From Orthonyx spaldingii (lineage: Eukaryota > Chordata > Aves > Passeriformes > Orthonychidae): a stretch of DNA of 64,000 nt. Below are positions 1-13,700 of this stretch, piece by piece; position 1 is the first letter of the stretch, and each line of letters begins with the position of its first letter. The position numbers were made by a program, and so were the translations under genes. The notes beneath the pieces were generated by a model. It searched no databases and had not been told where the DNA came from. It saw only the letters and a program-made list of their open reading frames with translations. The stretch lies in the NCBI GenBank assembly GCA_013397795.1, contig VZTJ01002441.1, forward strand, positions 3,478,980 to 3,542,979. The letters are read 5' to 3'.

Positions 1-1519
1 GATGTTAAATAAATTCATCTTACAATAGCAACCATGTTCATGTGTATTATTTAATACAGTGGGGTGCTTATTCCATTGTTAACATTTCAACAAAACAAAA
101 TAAATTGTGCCTTCACCTCCATCCACAGCTCTGCTAATAAACTGGAGGTTTTTCCAAATGCATGGCCTTGAAAAAATAAACTCTTAAGCTTTTCACAGAA
201 CCAGTTTTTAAGAAGGCATAGCATGTCTCAGATTCCAGCTATTAGTCACTTAACACTTATCTTAATTTGACTCATCAGATACTCATATTTCACCATCTGA
301 TCTGGAAGCTGGTTAATCAATTAACTGGTTTATTCCTATATATTTCAGTACATTTTACTGAATTCAATAAATGACTACTTTATCAATCCATGTTGTTAAC
401 AGGCTGGTTTCTTCACTGGGCTTAATTTAATTTGATTTCACTGTAACAGCTGACATAGGGGGATATTCAAAAAAAGTAGGGTACTTCTGCACAAAAGCAA
501 CTTCTTGGAAGCAGGATAAAGACATTCAGAGTGCTATGCTTTCTGCTTAATTTTTTTTGCCTCTAAAAAAACAAAGCTACTTGAAAGAAGAAAGTTAAAA
601 GTAAGTTAATTGCTTAACAAACCATAAAAAAAACAGAAAAGAACTAAAAAGAGAATAGGGACACTCAAACTAGTGAAAATTCAGGACTGTTTTTAATAAT
701 TGGAGTTCTTAGGGGCATAAGAATTATATATCAGTTTAAAAGCATGAGTAATGTTTTGAACTTTACAGTAAAAAAAAAATCTGTTTCAATTCTTTTCTCC
801 CCTGAAAAGATAATTTCTCCTCAAAGGCCACAAGCTTCCCATAACACGTTTTCAGAACTACAGAACTGAACACTCAGAGTTGAAAACTTTCATTTATAGA
901 GCAAAAGGCTCAAGGAAACAAAAAAAAGGAAAATAAAAGCCAACACCCCATCCCAGAAATAAACCTGCCATTGCCATATCCTCGTAAGACTCCAGGATAA
1001 TAAAACCTCATTGTTTTTTGTTTATCAGATGATATAAGTTACGAATTTTTAAAGGAATGTCTTTTACACCAGACAGGTTATTTCTGTAGGCTAATTTTGC
1101 ATAGCCACTTTGCATTGAAACCTCCGGCTTCATGAAGATGATATTTCTAGAACAATTCTATTTTTCTTTTTTTATCACCGTAGTAGTCTTTTCCCAGCTG
1201 TATCCACAGGGGAATGGAAATACCCAATTGCAAACGTGACAGCGCTGACTTCTGCAAAGTAGCTTAATTACTCATTACGAGATTCCATCAACAGAAGCTC
1301 CGGTCTGTGGTTTTGTAATAAGTGCTGTTATCTTTCCTTGGATTTTCATTCCTTCACAAAGGGGGATATGGCAGTGCTTTCCACATCCACATTTTATATG
1401 GAGAGGAATGAGAGGATTTTAATGCATGAATTTGATGTCATTAACAATGCTGACAGCTGTTTAATCCCAGAGGAAACAACAGCTGAGTCCCAACTGCAGC
1501 AACAAAAAAAAACTAAACA

Positions 1520-1545
1520 AACACACACAAAAAAAAAAAAAAAAA
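1520..1545. repeat. (CA)4 followed by A17 tract
   Basis: A short CA repeat runs directly into 17 A residues. This could be a plain microsatellite or the worn tail of an old retroposed sequence. No retroelement body is recognisable upstream, so I treat it as simple sequence. Confidence 0.8.
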
Positions 1546-1799
1546 TTTACTCTTCAGTGCATCTCACTGGAGTTACACTATGAATCAAATGCTTCACACC
1601 CTACCTACAGTTTTTGTCAATTCTTTAGTTACAGAATCAGTAACCTCAACAAATAGCAAATATAAAAGCTACTCCATCCTGACTTCTAGACTTTAGTTCC
1701 AAAAACATGCTTATTAAATGGTCCCGTTCTAAATTTCCCATTAATTAAAATTTAATTCCCCTTCAAACACAATGTGAAATAAACTGGCACAATAAATAG

Positions 1800-1815
1800 T
1801 AATAATAATAATAAT
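1800..1815. repeat. (TAA)n microsatellite, about 5 units
   Basis: Five consecutive TAA/AAT units are visible directly, flanked by related AATAG triplets on both sides. It is a short simple repeat with no evident function and is probably length-polymorphic. Confidence 0.85.
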
Positions 1816-2139
1816 AGAAATTATAAATATAGGTGAAGCTGAATTCTGAAAAATAATGCAGATTAATCCAAAAGGGATGGTATAAAAATACATTTTAAAT
1901 GGATCCTCCAGCAGAAGTAGAAAACACGAGTTATGCTGCAACCCTGTTACTATTCAATTTAAAATAGAACGTTTTGATATGAGCCAATGACAGCAAATTT
2001 GCTTTTGTTCTGTTCCCCACCTCCACACAGACACACACTACAAGGACTTTTTAAGGGTATGGAATGAAAAGGAGTACTTATAATATGTATATTTAGGATA
2101 TATACCCACACATCTTTAACCCATCTATTTTTTCATTGG

Positions 2140-3168
2140 TTATGGCATCATTTGCCATGTACATATTTTTTTGAGTTTTGCTACTGACTCAAAAGACCCA
2201 AGCTGTAGCTGATTAAGACATATCTTTACAATCTGCAGTCCTCGTGTAACAGATAAAGCTTTATAAGCCCTGCCTTGGGAAGGCTCCCATCCACTTAGAA
2301 CACCAGACTTTAAACAGATGTCCAAAGTATTCACGTTATAAACAGCAACATTATATGAATTTAAATCTGGCTCTTTGTCTGACCATCCTCTCTTTAATAG
2401 CAGCTGCTTCCCTTCATCTGGAGCGGGGCAGCCTCCAGGGCTCCCCTTCCAGGGTCCGTGGCCACCCCGCTCCTCCCACGGCGATCCCCGGTCCCAGGGA
2501 GGGCTCTGGGGGACGGGGATGTCCGAGGGTGACAGCACGAGCTGGACGAGCTCCGAGCTCCGGGGGAGGCAGCGTGTCAGCAGGTTGGTGAACTCCAATC
2601 CCGGCATCATGAACAATACAAAGGTCTCCCTATCAGACTAAACGAGACGGCTCCGGGCATAGCAGCAAATGTGCTGCTCAGATGCTTCATAACAAGACGT
2701 GCAGTCATATTTTCTTGCAGTTAATACAGCAGAGGGTGAGGGAAAAAACAGATTTTTACCTTTTGATGTTCGGAAACAGTTCATTCTCAATAGGGGAATA
2801 TTATGTGACAAATGTGCCAGACTTCTTTTTTTGTGGTAATATTGCTCTTTGCAAATGGCACACATCCAATCCAATTGAATGTAATAAAATGAAACAATCT
2901 GTGCCATGTTCAATGGGTTTAATCTATACCATGTTAATGAATCCTTAAACAGACGTGCATGATGTTTTCCTGAAATACATGTAGTTGTACTGTGCTCAGT
3001 ATACTTGTCAGCTTGAAAATAATTTCTGCTTGAGAGACCACCTGCTATCATCACCCTATTTAGAAGCAGCTCATATTTATTTGGAAAAGAGAAATAATAG
3101 TTAAATAAGGAAGCGACTTCTCTTGCCCAAGCAAGGACAGTAAAATGGCTTGGATACTCTCTGCACAC
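2140..3168 (-). other. Long minus-strand frame split by one stop
   Basis: Reading the minus strand from 3168, the frame is open for 176 codons. A TAG stop follows (plus-strand 2638-2640), and the same frame then continues for a further 165 codons to a TAA at 2140-2142. The first half begins immediately after an upstream stop and has no ATG at its start. The second half has an ATG seven codons after the TAG and covers the CpG-rich patch, giving a proline/glycine-rich middle. I recognise no domain, signal peptide or transposon motif. It could be a chance frame, a decayed gene, or part of a transposable element. The unusual point is two long open segments in register within AT-rich DNA. Confidence 0.15.
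2410..2660. promoter_or_regulatory. Isolated CpG-rich patch (mini CpG island)
   Basis: By hand count about 17 CpG dinucleotides fall in roughly 240 bases, while the flanking kilobases have almost none and are strongly AT-rich. In vertebrates, unmethylated CpG-dense islands usually mark promoters, enhancers with promoter-like activity or recently inserted GC-rich elements. No TATA box, initiator or first exon can be assigned. The patch lies inside a long minus-strand open frame (3168-2140). A decayed GC-rich transposon is an alternative. Confidence 0.35.
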
Positions 3169-6100
3169 TCAGGGATAATTTTTTTCTCTTTTTTTTCCCC
3201 CCTTTGCACCAGCTGCTTCCAAAAATTTCTGGTATATTTGTCCTAATGCAGCAATAGGCAAAAGCTGCTTATTCACATCTCCCAGTGTTCCCCCGTTTCC
3301 TTTCTGATAAACTAAAATATTGGAGTTGAAAAGATGAAGTGAGTTATGTGACAGGTTTCAGGCATTATGCAATATGGGTTGCATTTCACCGTATCATGTA
3401 ATTTTAAGGTATTAAATATGCCAGAAAAGCATATTTGTACTTGATGAAACACCCAAATACTAAGTACACAGTATATTTTTTTCTTCTGTTTAGACTCTGC
3501 AAATAGAACAAAGAAATGTTATGCTTCTACTCCCTAGCATTTATTTGCTGAAAAGATGGAGTAAATTAGATCAACATTTCCTAAAAAGATACCTAAAATA
3601 AACCACATTTTTCTGGCAAATGCTATTAGCAAAACCACTACTTTTCACCTACAAGAGAATAAAAGAATCAATCAATCAATAAGGTTGTGAGAAACTGTAT
3701 GAACCAGGATAGGTTGCATAAAAGGACACCTAAAAAACGTTTAGCCACATAAACCCAAAATGAAAAAACCCACAAACTATCTGTGCAGCTTGAGGGGCAC
3801 GACCTGCCCCACTGATTGTGTGACGCTAACGGGATGATATCCAGGCTAATTTTGAGTTTATGTGATTTTTCTGGTTTAGTAACACAAGTGTAAAAAAGGG
3901 TGAAGTTCAGCACCACGTAGGGGAATCAAGAAGTACACTTTTCACTCTTTAGACCAACAGCATATTAAAAAAGAGAGACGGAAGAAAGAGGGGAGAACTT
4001 TTATGCCAGGGAAATATTTGTATGCCAGTTGTGCGCTAATCAGAACCACCAACTTTAGAAAGTGAATATTACCAAGGCACAATAAAAATTTTTCTATACA
4101 TAAGCATATTTAAAGCACATACTTGACAAAAATTTAATGTGTGGCCTGTATGTTTGTGTGTTTTCTTAGTTTCAGTGTGTGCTAGAATACGATCATGTGC
4201 AGAGAACGGGCACTGGTTTGAACATAAAAAAGTAAAAATAAGTTTAAAAAAATAAGCACTGCTGAGGAATCCATAACTGATACTGGCCCCCAAACCTCAG
4301 ACATTTATTGTTTTCCTTGAGGTATAATATTCATTTTATACCAGCTTGCTGTTGGGATCAGGTTCATTTCATTGTACATATAGCTGATCTTCAGGATCTT
4401 TGGCAGGAAAACCCCTCCCACCTGACAGCAGAGGTGACAGGATTTAATAGATGGTTAGATAACTTTCCTTCCTGAGCAACTGAATTTGCCCCCTGTTCAC
4501 ATCCTCATATTTGTGTATAACTTTAAAGGTGCACAGAAATAACTCAACACCATGAAAAGATTTCAGCTGGGAAGACTCTACAGGAGCAATGTGGAAGAGC
4601 CTGTGTGCTGCTGTTCTCATGGAACAATTTCACATGACACAATTTTTATGCTCACCCTGAACACATTAACTGCAATAGTTTTTTGGGAGGGAAAAAGTTT
4701 TTAGGGTTTTTTTCTCTTATTTTAAGAGGACAATTGCTCACCTCTGTAATGGGTTACTGCCACAAGCTTTACATCAAGTTATCTTAAGAAACCACACAGA
4801 AATGTCAGTTCTGTTACTGCTAAGTGGCATTTCTGATACAGCACATCCCAGGAGCTGGACCTCAGAGACGTTGCTAATTTGTTTCCTGGTGTAATTCCAA
4901 GTGTTGGTTTTGAGCTGAGAAATGCTTTGTTGTGTTTTCTGTGGTAACTTTTACAGAATCCTTCTCTGTGTGCTCAAAGGTGGAAGCTGAGACTATTGAA
5001 CTGACAATACCTACGTTTGTATGACTGGGAGCAAGGTTGTTCTCATCACAGAAACTCTTCCTTCCCCCATATAAATCTTCTTTTTCAGGGCTACGTAACC
5101 CCAAATCTAAACCCATGCTTCCTCTGAGCTCATGATGAAAAGATTAAAAGCATCCATAGAGCCATCAAGAGCTGATGCAGTGGAACATCAACAATTCTGA
5201 AGACAAACCTGGGACACTGAATTCCTTGCTAAGGGCATACAGGTCACAAAAGATAGTGGGTTTATTGTCAGGATTCAGTATTCCAAAGGATGAGAAGAAA
5301 TCTTTAATTAATAGATGGTGATGTCTAATCTATGGATAAAAATAGAAACACAAAAAATAAATAAAAAAAAATACCGAGAAATCTTGTGAAGTTTTAACAC
5401 AAAGTCAAACACTCAGCTACTTTCTTAAAGCTGTCAAACACTAAGCAGTGGGACTGAAAACTATGCTGTGGTTTTAGTAGATTCTGATAATCTCTTCCAG
5501 ACGGGATTAAAGTAACCAGATGTGCTTTTTTGGTTTCATTTTTACATTTTTAATACTATGCTTGTGCAAACTAAACAGACACATTGCTTAAACATGTCAA
5601 AGATGCCTTTTCAACAACACCAACTGAAAATTTGCTTTAAAAAACTTTGTTCCTACCAAATGCAAAACAATTTTCCCTTGCCTCCTAAGCAACAGTGATT
5701 ACTCCTGCTTGGTGTTCCCTTCTGCATTCCTCAGTTTTGCTAACTACCAGTAAATTCACCAGAGTTGCATCCCATTTCAGGAATTCTTTGCGTATCAGAC
5801 ATTATTCCTGGTCAGGAACGACACAAAGCACACTGTACAAAACATTTCTGCATCGGTAATGGAATATTTTACAAGGAACATTTCATACTATTTTAAATAG
5901 GGAAAAAAAATCCTAGGATTTTGATGAGAATTATCTGGAAGAAAAACTACTGGCAATGATGGAAGTTCAGGCCACCAAGAGAGGTCACAGAAAGGGACTT
6001 ACAAATATTTCTAAACCTTAAACATGTTACAACCCATCAAACTTTGTGTAAGATTCTAAAATGAAAAATAAACTTACATCAAATCTTACTGTACCTATGC

Positions 6101-8090
6101 TAGAAACTAAAGTCAATTAACTTTCAATTCATGGATGCAAATATTCATCCAAGACCCACAACTTTAAAGGGTGGTAGACTTATGAGAATATTTCTGTGAC
6201 TGTGTTAAATGTCTTGTTCAGCTTACTTTAAAACTGTGCAAAGGAATGATGATTTGAAAAAATTGGACTAAGTTGGTGGGTGCTATGGGTTCTATTGAAA
6301 AGTGTTTTTAAATTATTTCAGACTCATAAAATCTTTCCATAGAGAGTGCTTTGAAACTGCAAATTAAATATAGAGCTTCTATGAACTGTATCCATTTTTC
6401 CTGGAAGCATAGATTTCCATGGGGGTTCATACTATCTTTTTTGTCTGTTACACTAGCTAATAATGCAGTGAATTTGCAGTAATAGGGTAAATGTTATTTT
6501 GATGACATTATCTGATTAAAGATGACATTAAAAGGACCATTTCAATGAGAATCAAAACCTCAAAAAGCAACTGTGGTTGAACACTCAGTTGCTCTGTCCC
6601 AGTCTTAAAAAGACAACACAATATTTCACTCATCTAAGTGAAAAATAAATTCAGATGACATTTGACTTTCAGGAAGGTACATCTTCACAGTATGAAAAAA
6701 ATAATGTTTTAGAACTTGTGTTTTGACATGGACACAATTTGAATCTATTCACACAAAAACAGTTCATGCAGCACCAAACAGACAAATATGCAGCAAATGA
6801 AGCTAAGACAGGACTGAGAACTGAAATTGCATCTGCTGGCCCAGTGACAAACAACCACCAGAACCAAAGAACAAAACCAAAGATGGAAGAATCAGCCACC
6901 TTTCTCACCATGGAATTTTACGAAATTCCTAACATTGTGAGAAATCAACTCATACATGACTGAAGGGTACAGAACAGAAGAAAAAGAACATTAAGGGAGT
7001 TAAAATTACTGGAGGTTTTCTGGTGCATAGTACTAAAGTTGTAAAATAAACTCCTCTTAGGAGCTACATGTTCACATACATAAATCAAGCGACTGTTTGA
7101 AAATCCCTCAACTTAAGCTCTCAGAATCTGTCTGAGGAAACATTCCTGAATAATGTGACTGTGTTATCAATTACAGAGGCTTCACAGGAAAAAGATACAA
7201 GATTAAAGGTATGCAGGACTTGGGCCCCATCCTTCTCACAGCCAGAACACCTCCTGGAGTCTCCGGGAGCCGTGGCATCTCTGTTCTGCACAGACAAATC
7301 CGTGGGCTCTCGAAAGGACAGGTTCAGGGCACACCAGGATGGTGTTGAAGGCCAGGCTGGCTACCAGGGAGGCATTTGAGGCTACTTTTCTCTGTCACCT
7401 CAAGGAAGCAACTTTGTGCTTTATAAAGTACACAGGAGATGTGTGTGAACACACTTAAACACCTCAGTGACTCCGTTTGCTCCAAGGTCGCATCACTCAA
7501 GTCCAGTTATAGAGGAATCCTGCTACAAAGTACCAAAGTCTCTCTGTTTTAGAGACTTCCCCTCATACTACAGATACTCATTAACCTGATTTTTCACTTT
7601 CTCCACAATCCCCATTTTTAAAAGATGGCACTAACTGTGGACAAGTGTCCATTGGAAAGTGGCATGAGGTCAAGCTATCGGTCAGGACATCAGCAGAAAC
7701 CTCCTAATTTCTGCAGCACTTACTAAAAATACAATTTAAGCCATATTAAACCCTAAAACAACAGCTTCAAGGAATACTTGCAAGCCAAGAGAACATATAC
7801 CTTCAGAACACTTCTCTGAAAAAAGCTTTTATAAATTCATAGGTTTGTCGGGACATCCATGAGAAGAACATATTCGGGATTCAAAAGAGTTGGGGGGAAG
7901 AATTCATGGAATTACAAACACAATTATAAATAGCTGCCCTTGCCCCACCCTCAATGAAAAGAGAACTATCAAAAACTGCCAAGGGTCACCAGCTGTATAG
8001 AGAAAATATCTGTAGTGTTTTAAATACTACTTCAAGATAATTATTTGTAAATAATGATTTTTTAGTGGATAATGCTGTATTGTATTCCGT
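2661..8090. other. AT-rich non-coding sequence, no gene seen
   Basis: Apart from the upstream half of the split frame, nothing coding is supported. There is an AATC tetranucleotide repeat of about four units near 3665-3681 and scattered A runs (for example 5345-5372). Open frames do not exceed about 90 codons and none resembles a known protein. No LINE or SINE is recognisable to me in this stretch. Confidence 0.65.
3665..3681. repeat. (AATC)n microsatellite, about 4 units
   Basis: Four tandem AATC-type units are visible directly. This is simple sequence with no other feature attached. Confidence 0.8.
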
Positions 8091-8235
8091 GTTCATTACA
8101 ATACCCACTAAAAAAGGCAGCAGCATAAAAAAACTCACACACAAAAAACCCCCAACAACAAAACAAACCCAACCAAACAACCCACCCCAACCCCAAAAAA
8201 CAAAACAAAACAAAACAAAACCACAAACAACAGGA
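8091..8235. repeat. A/C-rich low-complexity tract with (AAAAC)n
   Basis: Nearly every base is A or C on the plus strand over more than 100 bases, ending in four consecutive AAAAC units near 8201-8222. Open frames on both strands (72 aa plus, 100 aa minus) exist only because of this composition. A/C-rich tracts of this style recur in the window near 19405-19445, 28285-28325 and 30356-30400, so it is a local compositional habit of this genome and not a gene. Confidence 0.85.
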
Positions 8236-10384
8236 CCCCAAGCAGAACCGGTATGCTTTGACACACTAGCACATAATTTATAAGTCACAAACTCTTAGGG
8301 CATGAATTGTTAAGGACATCATAAATCTTACACTACTACATAACAACAATTATTGTATAAAAAGACATTCTGCCACAGACATTGAAAACCTTGAATGGGC
8401 TTCGACCATTTCTAGATATCTTTTGTCAGGGATGTGTTCTCCTATGCTCTATCCAAAGTGAAACATTTGATGCCATGTTTCCCAAAATACTAGAGAGTAA
8501 ATTTAAAAACTAGCAGCAGTCCCATTCAGTAAATCCAGGGCTATACTTTAAAACAGACCTGTCTGGCATATAGATTAAGCAGATGATATTTGCACATATG
8601 TATTTTCTGGCACTCAATGAAGTAAATAACATAAAATTTTTATTCTTATCACTGTGATAAAGTTGTTGGCGAGGGGTTTCTGTTAGAATCATTGGGAATA
8701 ACATTCCTCATAAACTTAGCTGGAATATAAGCCATAAGCAAAATTGCTTGACTCCAGTCTCTCTTCTTAAACAGTTACTGATGTATAACTTAGAATTTTA
8801 GAGTGGGATAATTTTTGACAACATGAGAAACAAAACTCTTCTGTGAATTTCCCACGGATTTTATTGAAACAGTGAAATAATTTTGGCAGAATTAAAACTA
8901 AAGGCATTTAAACAATCAAAATTTAAAACATGGGATTTTCTGTTCTTTAAGAAGGCAGGCATAAAAGTTAAATATGAATATGCTATATATTTTTTCCTGT
9001 TTCTCTTAAGGCACCACATAACTATTATGTTAAAGCCCTAAGTTTACCATTCTTTCTTGGACAATGAGTACACATAAAAAAAAATCAGTGAAGTAACAGA
9101 ATTATTACCATGGTCTTTTGGATTTACTTCACCAAAGAATGTAAATAATTAAATGCAATAGTGGCACATCACTTCTATCTACCAATTCCATATCCACAAG
9201 GGTCACTCCCTTCAGCTCCTAGAGCTTGTACTACAGATGTCATTAAGCAATTCTAAAGGCAGAGAAACAGACTTTCAGAAAGGACATTCTTGTTTTCCTG
9301 AGCAGCCCAGCAGTCCCAGCACAGGTCTCTGGTACACTTTTAAGAGGGTGTTTAATTAATGAGTGCATGTCCAGCTCAGAAGGGTTATGATGTCCCAATT
9401 ATAATTTCAACCAGTGGTAGAGCATGTACACAAACGTTGTTATACCTATTCATACTCTAAAATAAACCACTTTTTAAACATAAAAATCTATCTCCGAAAT
9501 GACCACTGACAAAGAGAAATGAGGTATTGTCATCAGCATAATCAAGTGAAAAATGTTGAAATATGTTTTAGAAAATATCGATATCCATTTTGGGGAGAAT
9601 AAGTCCACCTTATTTTGTGATGAAGCTGCACTAGATTGAATCACAATAATTTGTTAGGTCACCGTATGCCAGAGATATTTGTACATCTTGAAACACTCCT
9701 CCAGATCAGACTATTAGTTATCACAAGCCAAATAAACAGGCTGAGGAAAAAACTACATAACTTTGCAGGATTGGTACTAAAGTGGATTCTCCTTATGACT
9801 AGAAAACCCAACTGAGCATCATGGGAAATTTGCAAAAAAACCCATATTTTCAAGCAAAATAAAGGGGGATTATCTTGAATTGGACAGATTATTTCAGGAA
9901 AAATCCATCTGAGCGAACACTAAGCTATTTAAACTGTTTCTCTGCTTACAAAATGAGTTATCACACTTTCATCTATTCCATTCTAAGCTGCAAAACTGCT
10001 GGTACTGCCTTCACCAGATCCAACGGGCCTATCTCATCATCTTGGTGAATATCTGAGACCCAGGAAAAGCCCAGGAACAGCAGCTCCACTTTTGATAGAA
10101 AATGGATAGTCAGCACTAGAGGGAGGAGCATTTTGTCTCTATGTTTCCACTGATATTCCCCAAAGGATCATCCAGAGGTACTGTCAGTAGCGCAGGTCAA
10201 ACACCTTGCATGTCCTCCAGATGGAGGAAAGCAAGGCTTGGAAAAGGGGATTAGAACAATAGAAATGTGTTCAGCTGTGAAATTAAAAGTAGGACAGCAT
10301 GACATGCAACATTATGTGTTGAGCTGAGTCAAAAGCAGTAATTAGGCTAAGCTAAAACACGAGCACACTTGTAATCAGAACAAA
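8236..10384. other. AT-rich non-coding sequence, nothing recognised
   Basis: No coding frame above about 65 codons, no repeat family and no RNA gene is recognised. The sequence is ordinary AT-rich vertebrate intergenic or intronic DNA. Confidence 0.65.
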
Positions 10385-10700
10385 TGCGTGTTTTGTGTCC
10401 ATCGCGTTGACTCCTCAAAGCAAACGTGGTCACCTAACCCTCCCCAAGCACCTCATCACCCTCCCCACGTCCTCAGCCCAATCTGCAGGGCCTCCAGTCC
10501 CTTTCCAACCACTGACTCTGCCTTTCCTTGGAGCCCCTCCAGAACCACCTCCCCATGTCCTTAGCTCCTCATGTCCTCCCCTCCGTGCTGTCCCAGCAGC
10601 TGGGCAGGAGGCAGAGTGTGCTGTGTCCTGGAGCTCTGCCCCAGCTGCCCAGGGCACACGAGCCAGCTGGCAGCCAGAAGCCACTCAGCAGATGTAAAAG
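10385..10700. other. C-rich, gene-like composition patch
   Basis: Composition shifts abruptly to C-rich and pyrimidine-rich with many CC and CTCC runs, then returns to AT-rich. Frames are open on both strands (100 aa plus at 10395-10697, 84 aa minus at 10430-10684), as expected from GC-rich sequence with few stop codons. Neither translation shows a family motif, and no flanking splice pair stands out. It may be an old GC-rich transposon remnant or a regulatory patch. Confidence 0.4.
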
Positions 10701-13700
10701 CTGAATTTTTCCTACTTTCCTGCAGCAAGAGCACTAATTTGAGTCTGTGTCTGCTGCTCTACCTGCCAGCTTTCTGCAATCTGGGAAGAACGCAGCTGTC
10801 TGGAGACTTCAGACCAATTTGGTTGAAACAAGTCTGAGTTCAAAAGTTAGTGGGAGGCACTGACTGACAAACAGGTAGGCAAACTAAACAATGAGCATGA
10901 AAACACAAAACCAGCTGTCATAAAAGCAGAGATGTTAACAAAAACAGCACCCCAGCAGCAGGTTCCAGGCTGAAGTACAGTAAGAAGTGCACACAAGCAT
11001 TGCACCGTTCAGCTAAATAAACAGTTGCTGCATAGCTAGGGACCAAAAAACACGTGTGTGTCCACATGGGTGCACATTTAAACTCCTAATAAATTGTCTG
11101 TCCCAAAAAAATGCAGTGGATACATAGGGACCACAAATAGGAAAACAATAACTGACTTAGAGAATTATTGTTTTGTAAAAACAAAACAACCTAACAAACA
11201 CTCTGATCTTGTGGGTTTTCAAGTGTCTATACATTTTCCCTGCCATGTTCTGAAAAATAGCAGACTCTGTTCATTCCTTTGACTTCTTGCAGCCTGTTCT
11301 TGGTCACAAAACTGTAATTTAAGAACAAAAGTTATTTAATTGCTAGTGTTTTGTCAATAGCATTATTATATGTCCACTGAGATGCAAATCAACCTGAACT
11401 TTGCCAGAGAGCAAAGCCCTGAAATGGTTGTGAAAGCAGCCTAAGATGTTATTTTGGGACACTTTATATACTTCACTCTTACAGTTTGAAATTACATTTC
11501 CAAGTTAGAGTACACAGGAAGTAAAAGCTGTTATAAATAGTTCATAGGTGAAACATCACTTTTTGTAGTGCCAAAGCCTGTAGGATACAGGCCAGACCAA
11601 TGACTACACTGAGCAATGCAAAGTGTTATCCTCTGGCTCTGTTATAATAACAGGTTATCTGATTACAGCCTGTGTTCTGCCCTCTGCACAGACTACATTC
11701 TCCCACGCCACTGGTGGTACATTTTAGAAATCCATTAACAGCTAATTCACCCAGGAAACTCGAGATTTCTGTATTGAGGCATGAAAATTAGCATTCCTCA
11801 CGTGAACGTGCAGTTGGAGCAGCTGTGCTCGGTGTTTTCTCAATAGAACCTTCCAAAAGAAAAGGAAACACCTTTTCACTCTCACCTGAGCTCATACTGA
11901 AAATCCTCAATGCACCTGTCCTGCAACAGATGTAGAAATTTAGATATAGGATAGACATAAATGCAGGTGACTCCCTCTACCCATTTTTATCCTTAAATTT
12001 TGAAATATTAATGTTCCTATCTTTATTGCTTCAGGAAAAGGCAAGAAGTAAAAATTTAAGTGGCTTCAGAAAATATAGTATTTATCGAACTCATTTGGTA
12101 GGTATGAAAAGGGTTTTATATTTCTTTGGACTTTTTCCACTTCTTTCCTAGACATTTTAGGTTTTTAAGAGAAGGCTAATTTCTCATCTTGTCTGTTGGA
12201 CAGGTAAATTCAAAAAAGTGATTAGCTGTTATTGGGACATTGAACCCCAGAAGACTCCCCCTTGCAGATCCACACTGGCTGAAGTGTAGCACTGGTCCAG
12301 TCCAACAGCAATCACATAACACTGGTGTGGTCTGTCAGGTTGCATAGACATGGCACAAATTTCTGCAAAAAAACCCTGTCATTGGTCAAGGAAGTCAAGT
12401 ATCACAGCAAAAAAAAATGCAGCTTTGGGACAAAAAAAGTAGGTTTCTACAAAATTTTGACCATAAAATAGAGGTCTGAAAATTTGTGGTCAGTGGGTTT
12501 GTGAAGGTCATGAGAGGGAAGGAAGACTTGTAACAGTAGTAAGAAAATAAGGAAATTCTCGTTGATATTTTGGAGCATTGCTTGGTATTGCTCAAAGTAA
12601 TGTTTTACAACTGACTTGAACAGCAGCAGCCCTTAGCCAGATTCTTGGGACAGCACCAACCCGAATGCCTTCATAATATTACCTTTTCCCTTAAACTGCT
12701 CCTTTACTTTCCCACAAGAATGTTATGTGAATGCAAATAAAAGACAATGTGGTCCCGGCTTGAATGGGAAGTGAGCTGTGTCCTACAGTCATAATTAGGG
12801 AGGGCAGTGGCCCATGAAATCTTTTCACCAGGATAAGATCCACACCATAAAAATATCTGCAATCCTGTGGTATATGGTGCACTGTTTTATAATCAATATT
12901 CATTCATAGCACTCTATAAATGGGAGTTTTGTAACCTGATGCTGAATTTCAGCTGTACTTTGTTTAAAAAATGATTTTGAGGGTAATCAAGGACAAAGGG
13001 TGGAGGAGTTTAGAGCCTGTCTACTGATAAAAGCCCACATAACACGGATAACCAGCAAGAAGATTTTCTGTTTACTTGAAGAGTATTGAAACCTTCAATT
13101 GGCCTTTACACAATGAAGTGTTAAAGAGGAGATCCAGCGCCTTTGAACTAAATTAGGTCAATATTATATGCAGGACAGAATTTTATGAGGGTAGGGGCAG
13201 AAAGCTGTCACTTTCTTTTAATTTCAATAAACCATACACAGCATCTTTTAAAAATTAACTAGCTCATAAAAGTTCATCAGTCCTGAATTGTAATTAATTT
13301 CTGTGTGCAGAAAGATCATTTGCCCATAGGTGTTGCTTACTCATTTAAATCAGAGGCACTGCAGCTACCTGACAATTCTATTAAAATAGTTCTTGATGAA
13401 TCCTGGCTTTATTTAACAGCTTTAAACACTGAAGCATTAAAACGAAGTGGTGATACCCATATACTAACAGAAGTAAAACTGCTACCTGCCATTCACTGGG
13501 CAGGTGTTGAGGTAGAACAGTACGTGGGGAATTCCTGATCTCAGCTACAGCGTAAAGATCTTCAAGGCCTGACACCAGCAAAAAAATTCACACACACAGT
13601 GCCCTCATAATGAATGTCAGGGAAAAAAAAGGACAAATATACCCTACATACACCTCAAAACAGGGGTGACAATACTTGTCTCTCCTTATCCAGCAGAACC

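Larger units (their letters stand above)
1..2399. other. AT-rich non-coding sequence
   Basis: No gene is recognised. The stretch is AT-rich with many short A and T runs. It includes a CA/A-rich simple tract ending in 17 consecutive A residues (1529-1545) and a TAA trinucleotide repeat near 1800-1815. The open frames (81 aa on plus at 1338-1583, 66 aa on minus at 1741-1941) are short. The first runs through the A tract, giving a lysine run, which is typical of chance frames. Confidence 0.7.

Noticed and set aside
2355..2641. Plus-strand frames of 78 and 88 codons over the CpG patch
   Set aside because: They overlap each other and the longer minus frame. Reduced stop density from GC-rich sequence explains them.
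7986..8288. 100-codon minus and 72-codon plus frames
   Set aside because: Both are translations of the A/C-rich low-complexity tract, giving G/V/F or T/K/P/Q runs.
13305..13538. 77-codon plus frame with balanced amino-acid content
   Set aside because: No known motif and no acceptor/donor pair. A frame of this length is expected many times by chance in this much sequence.
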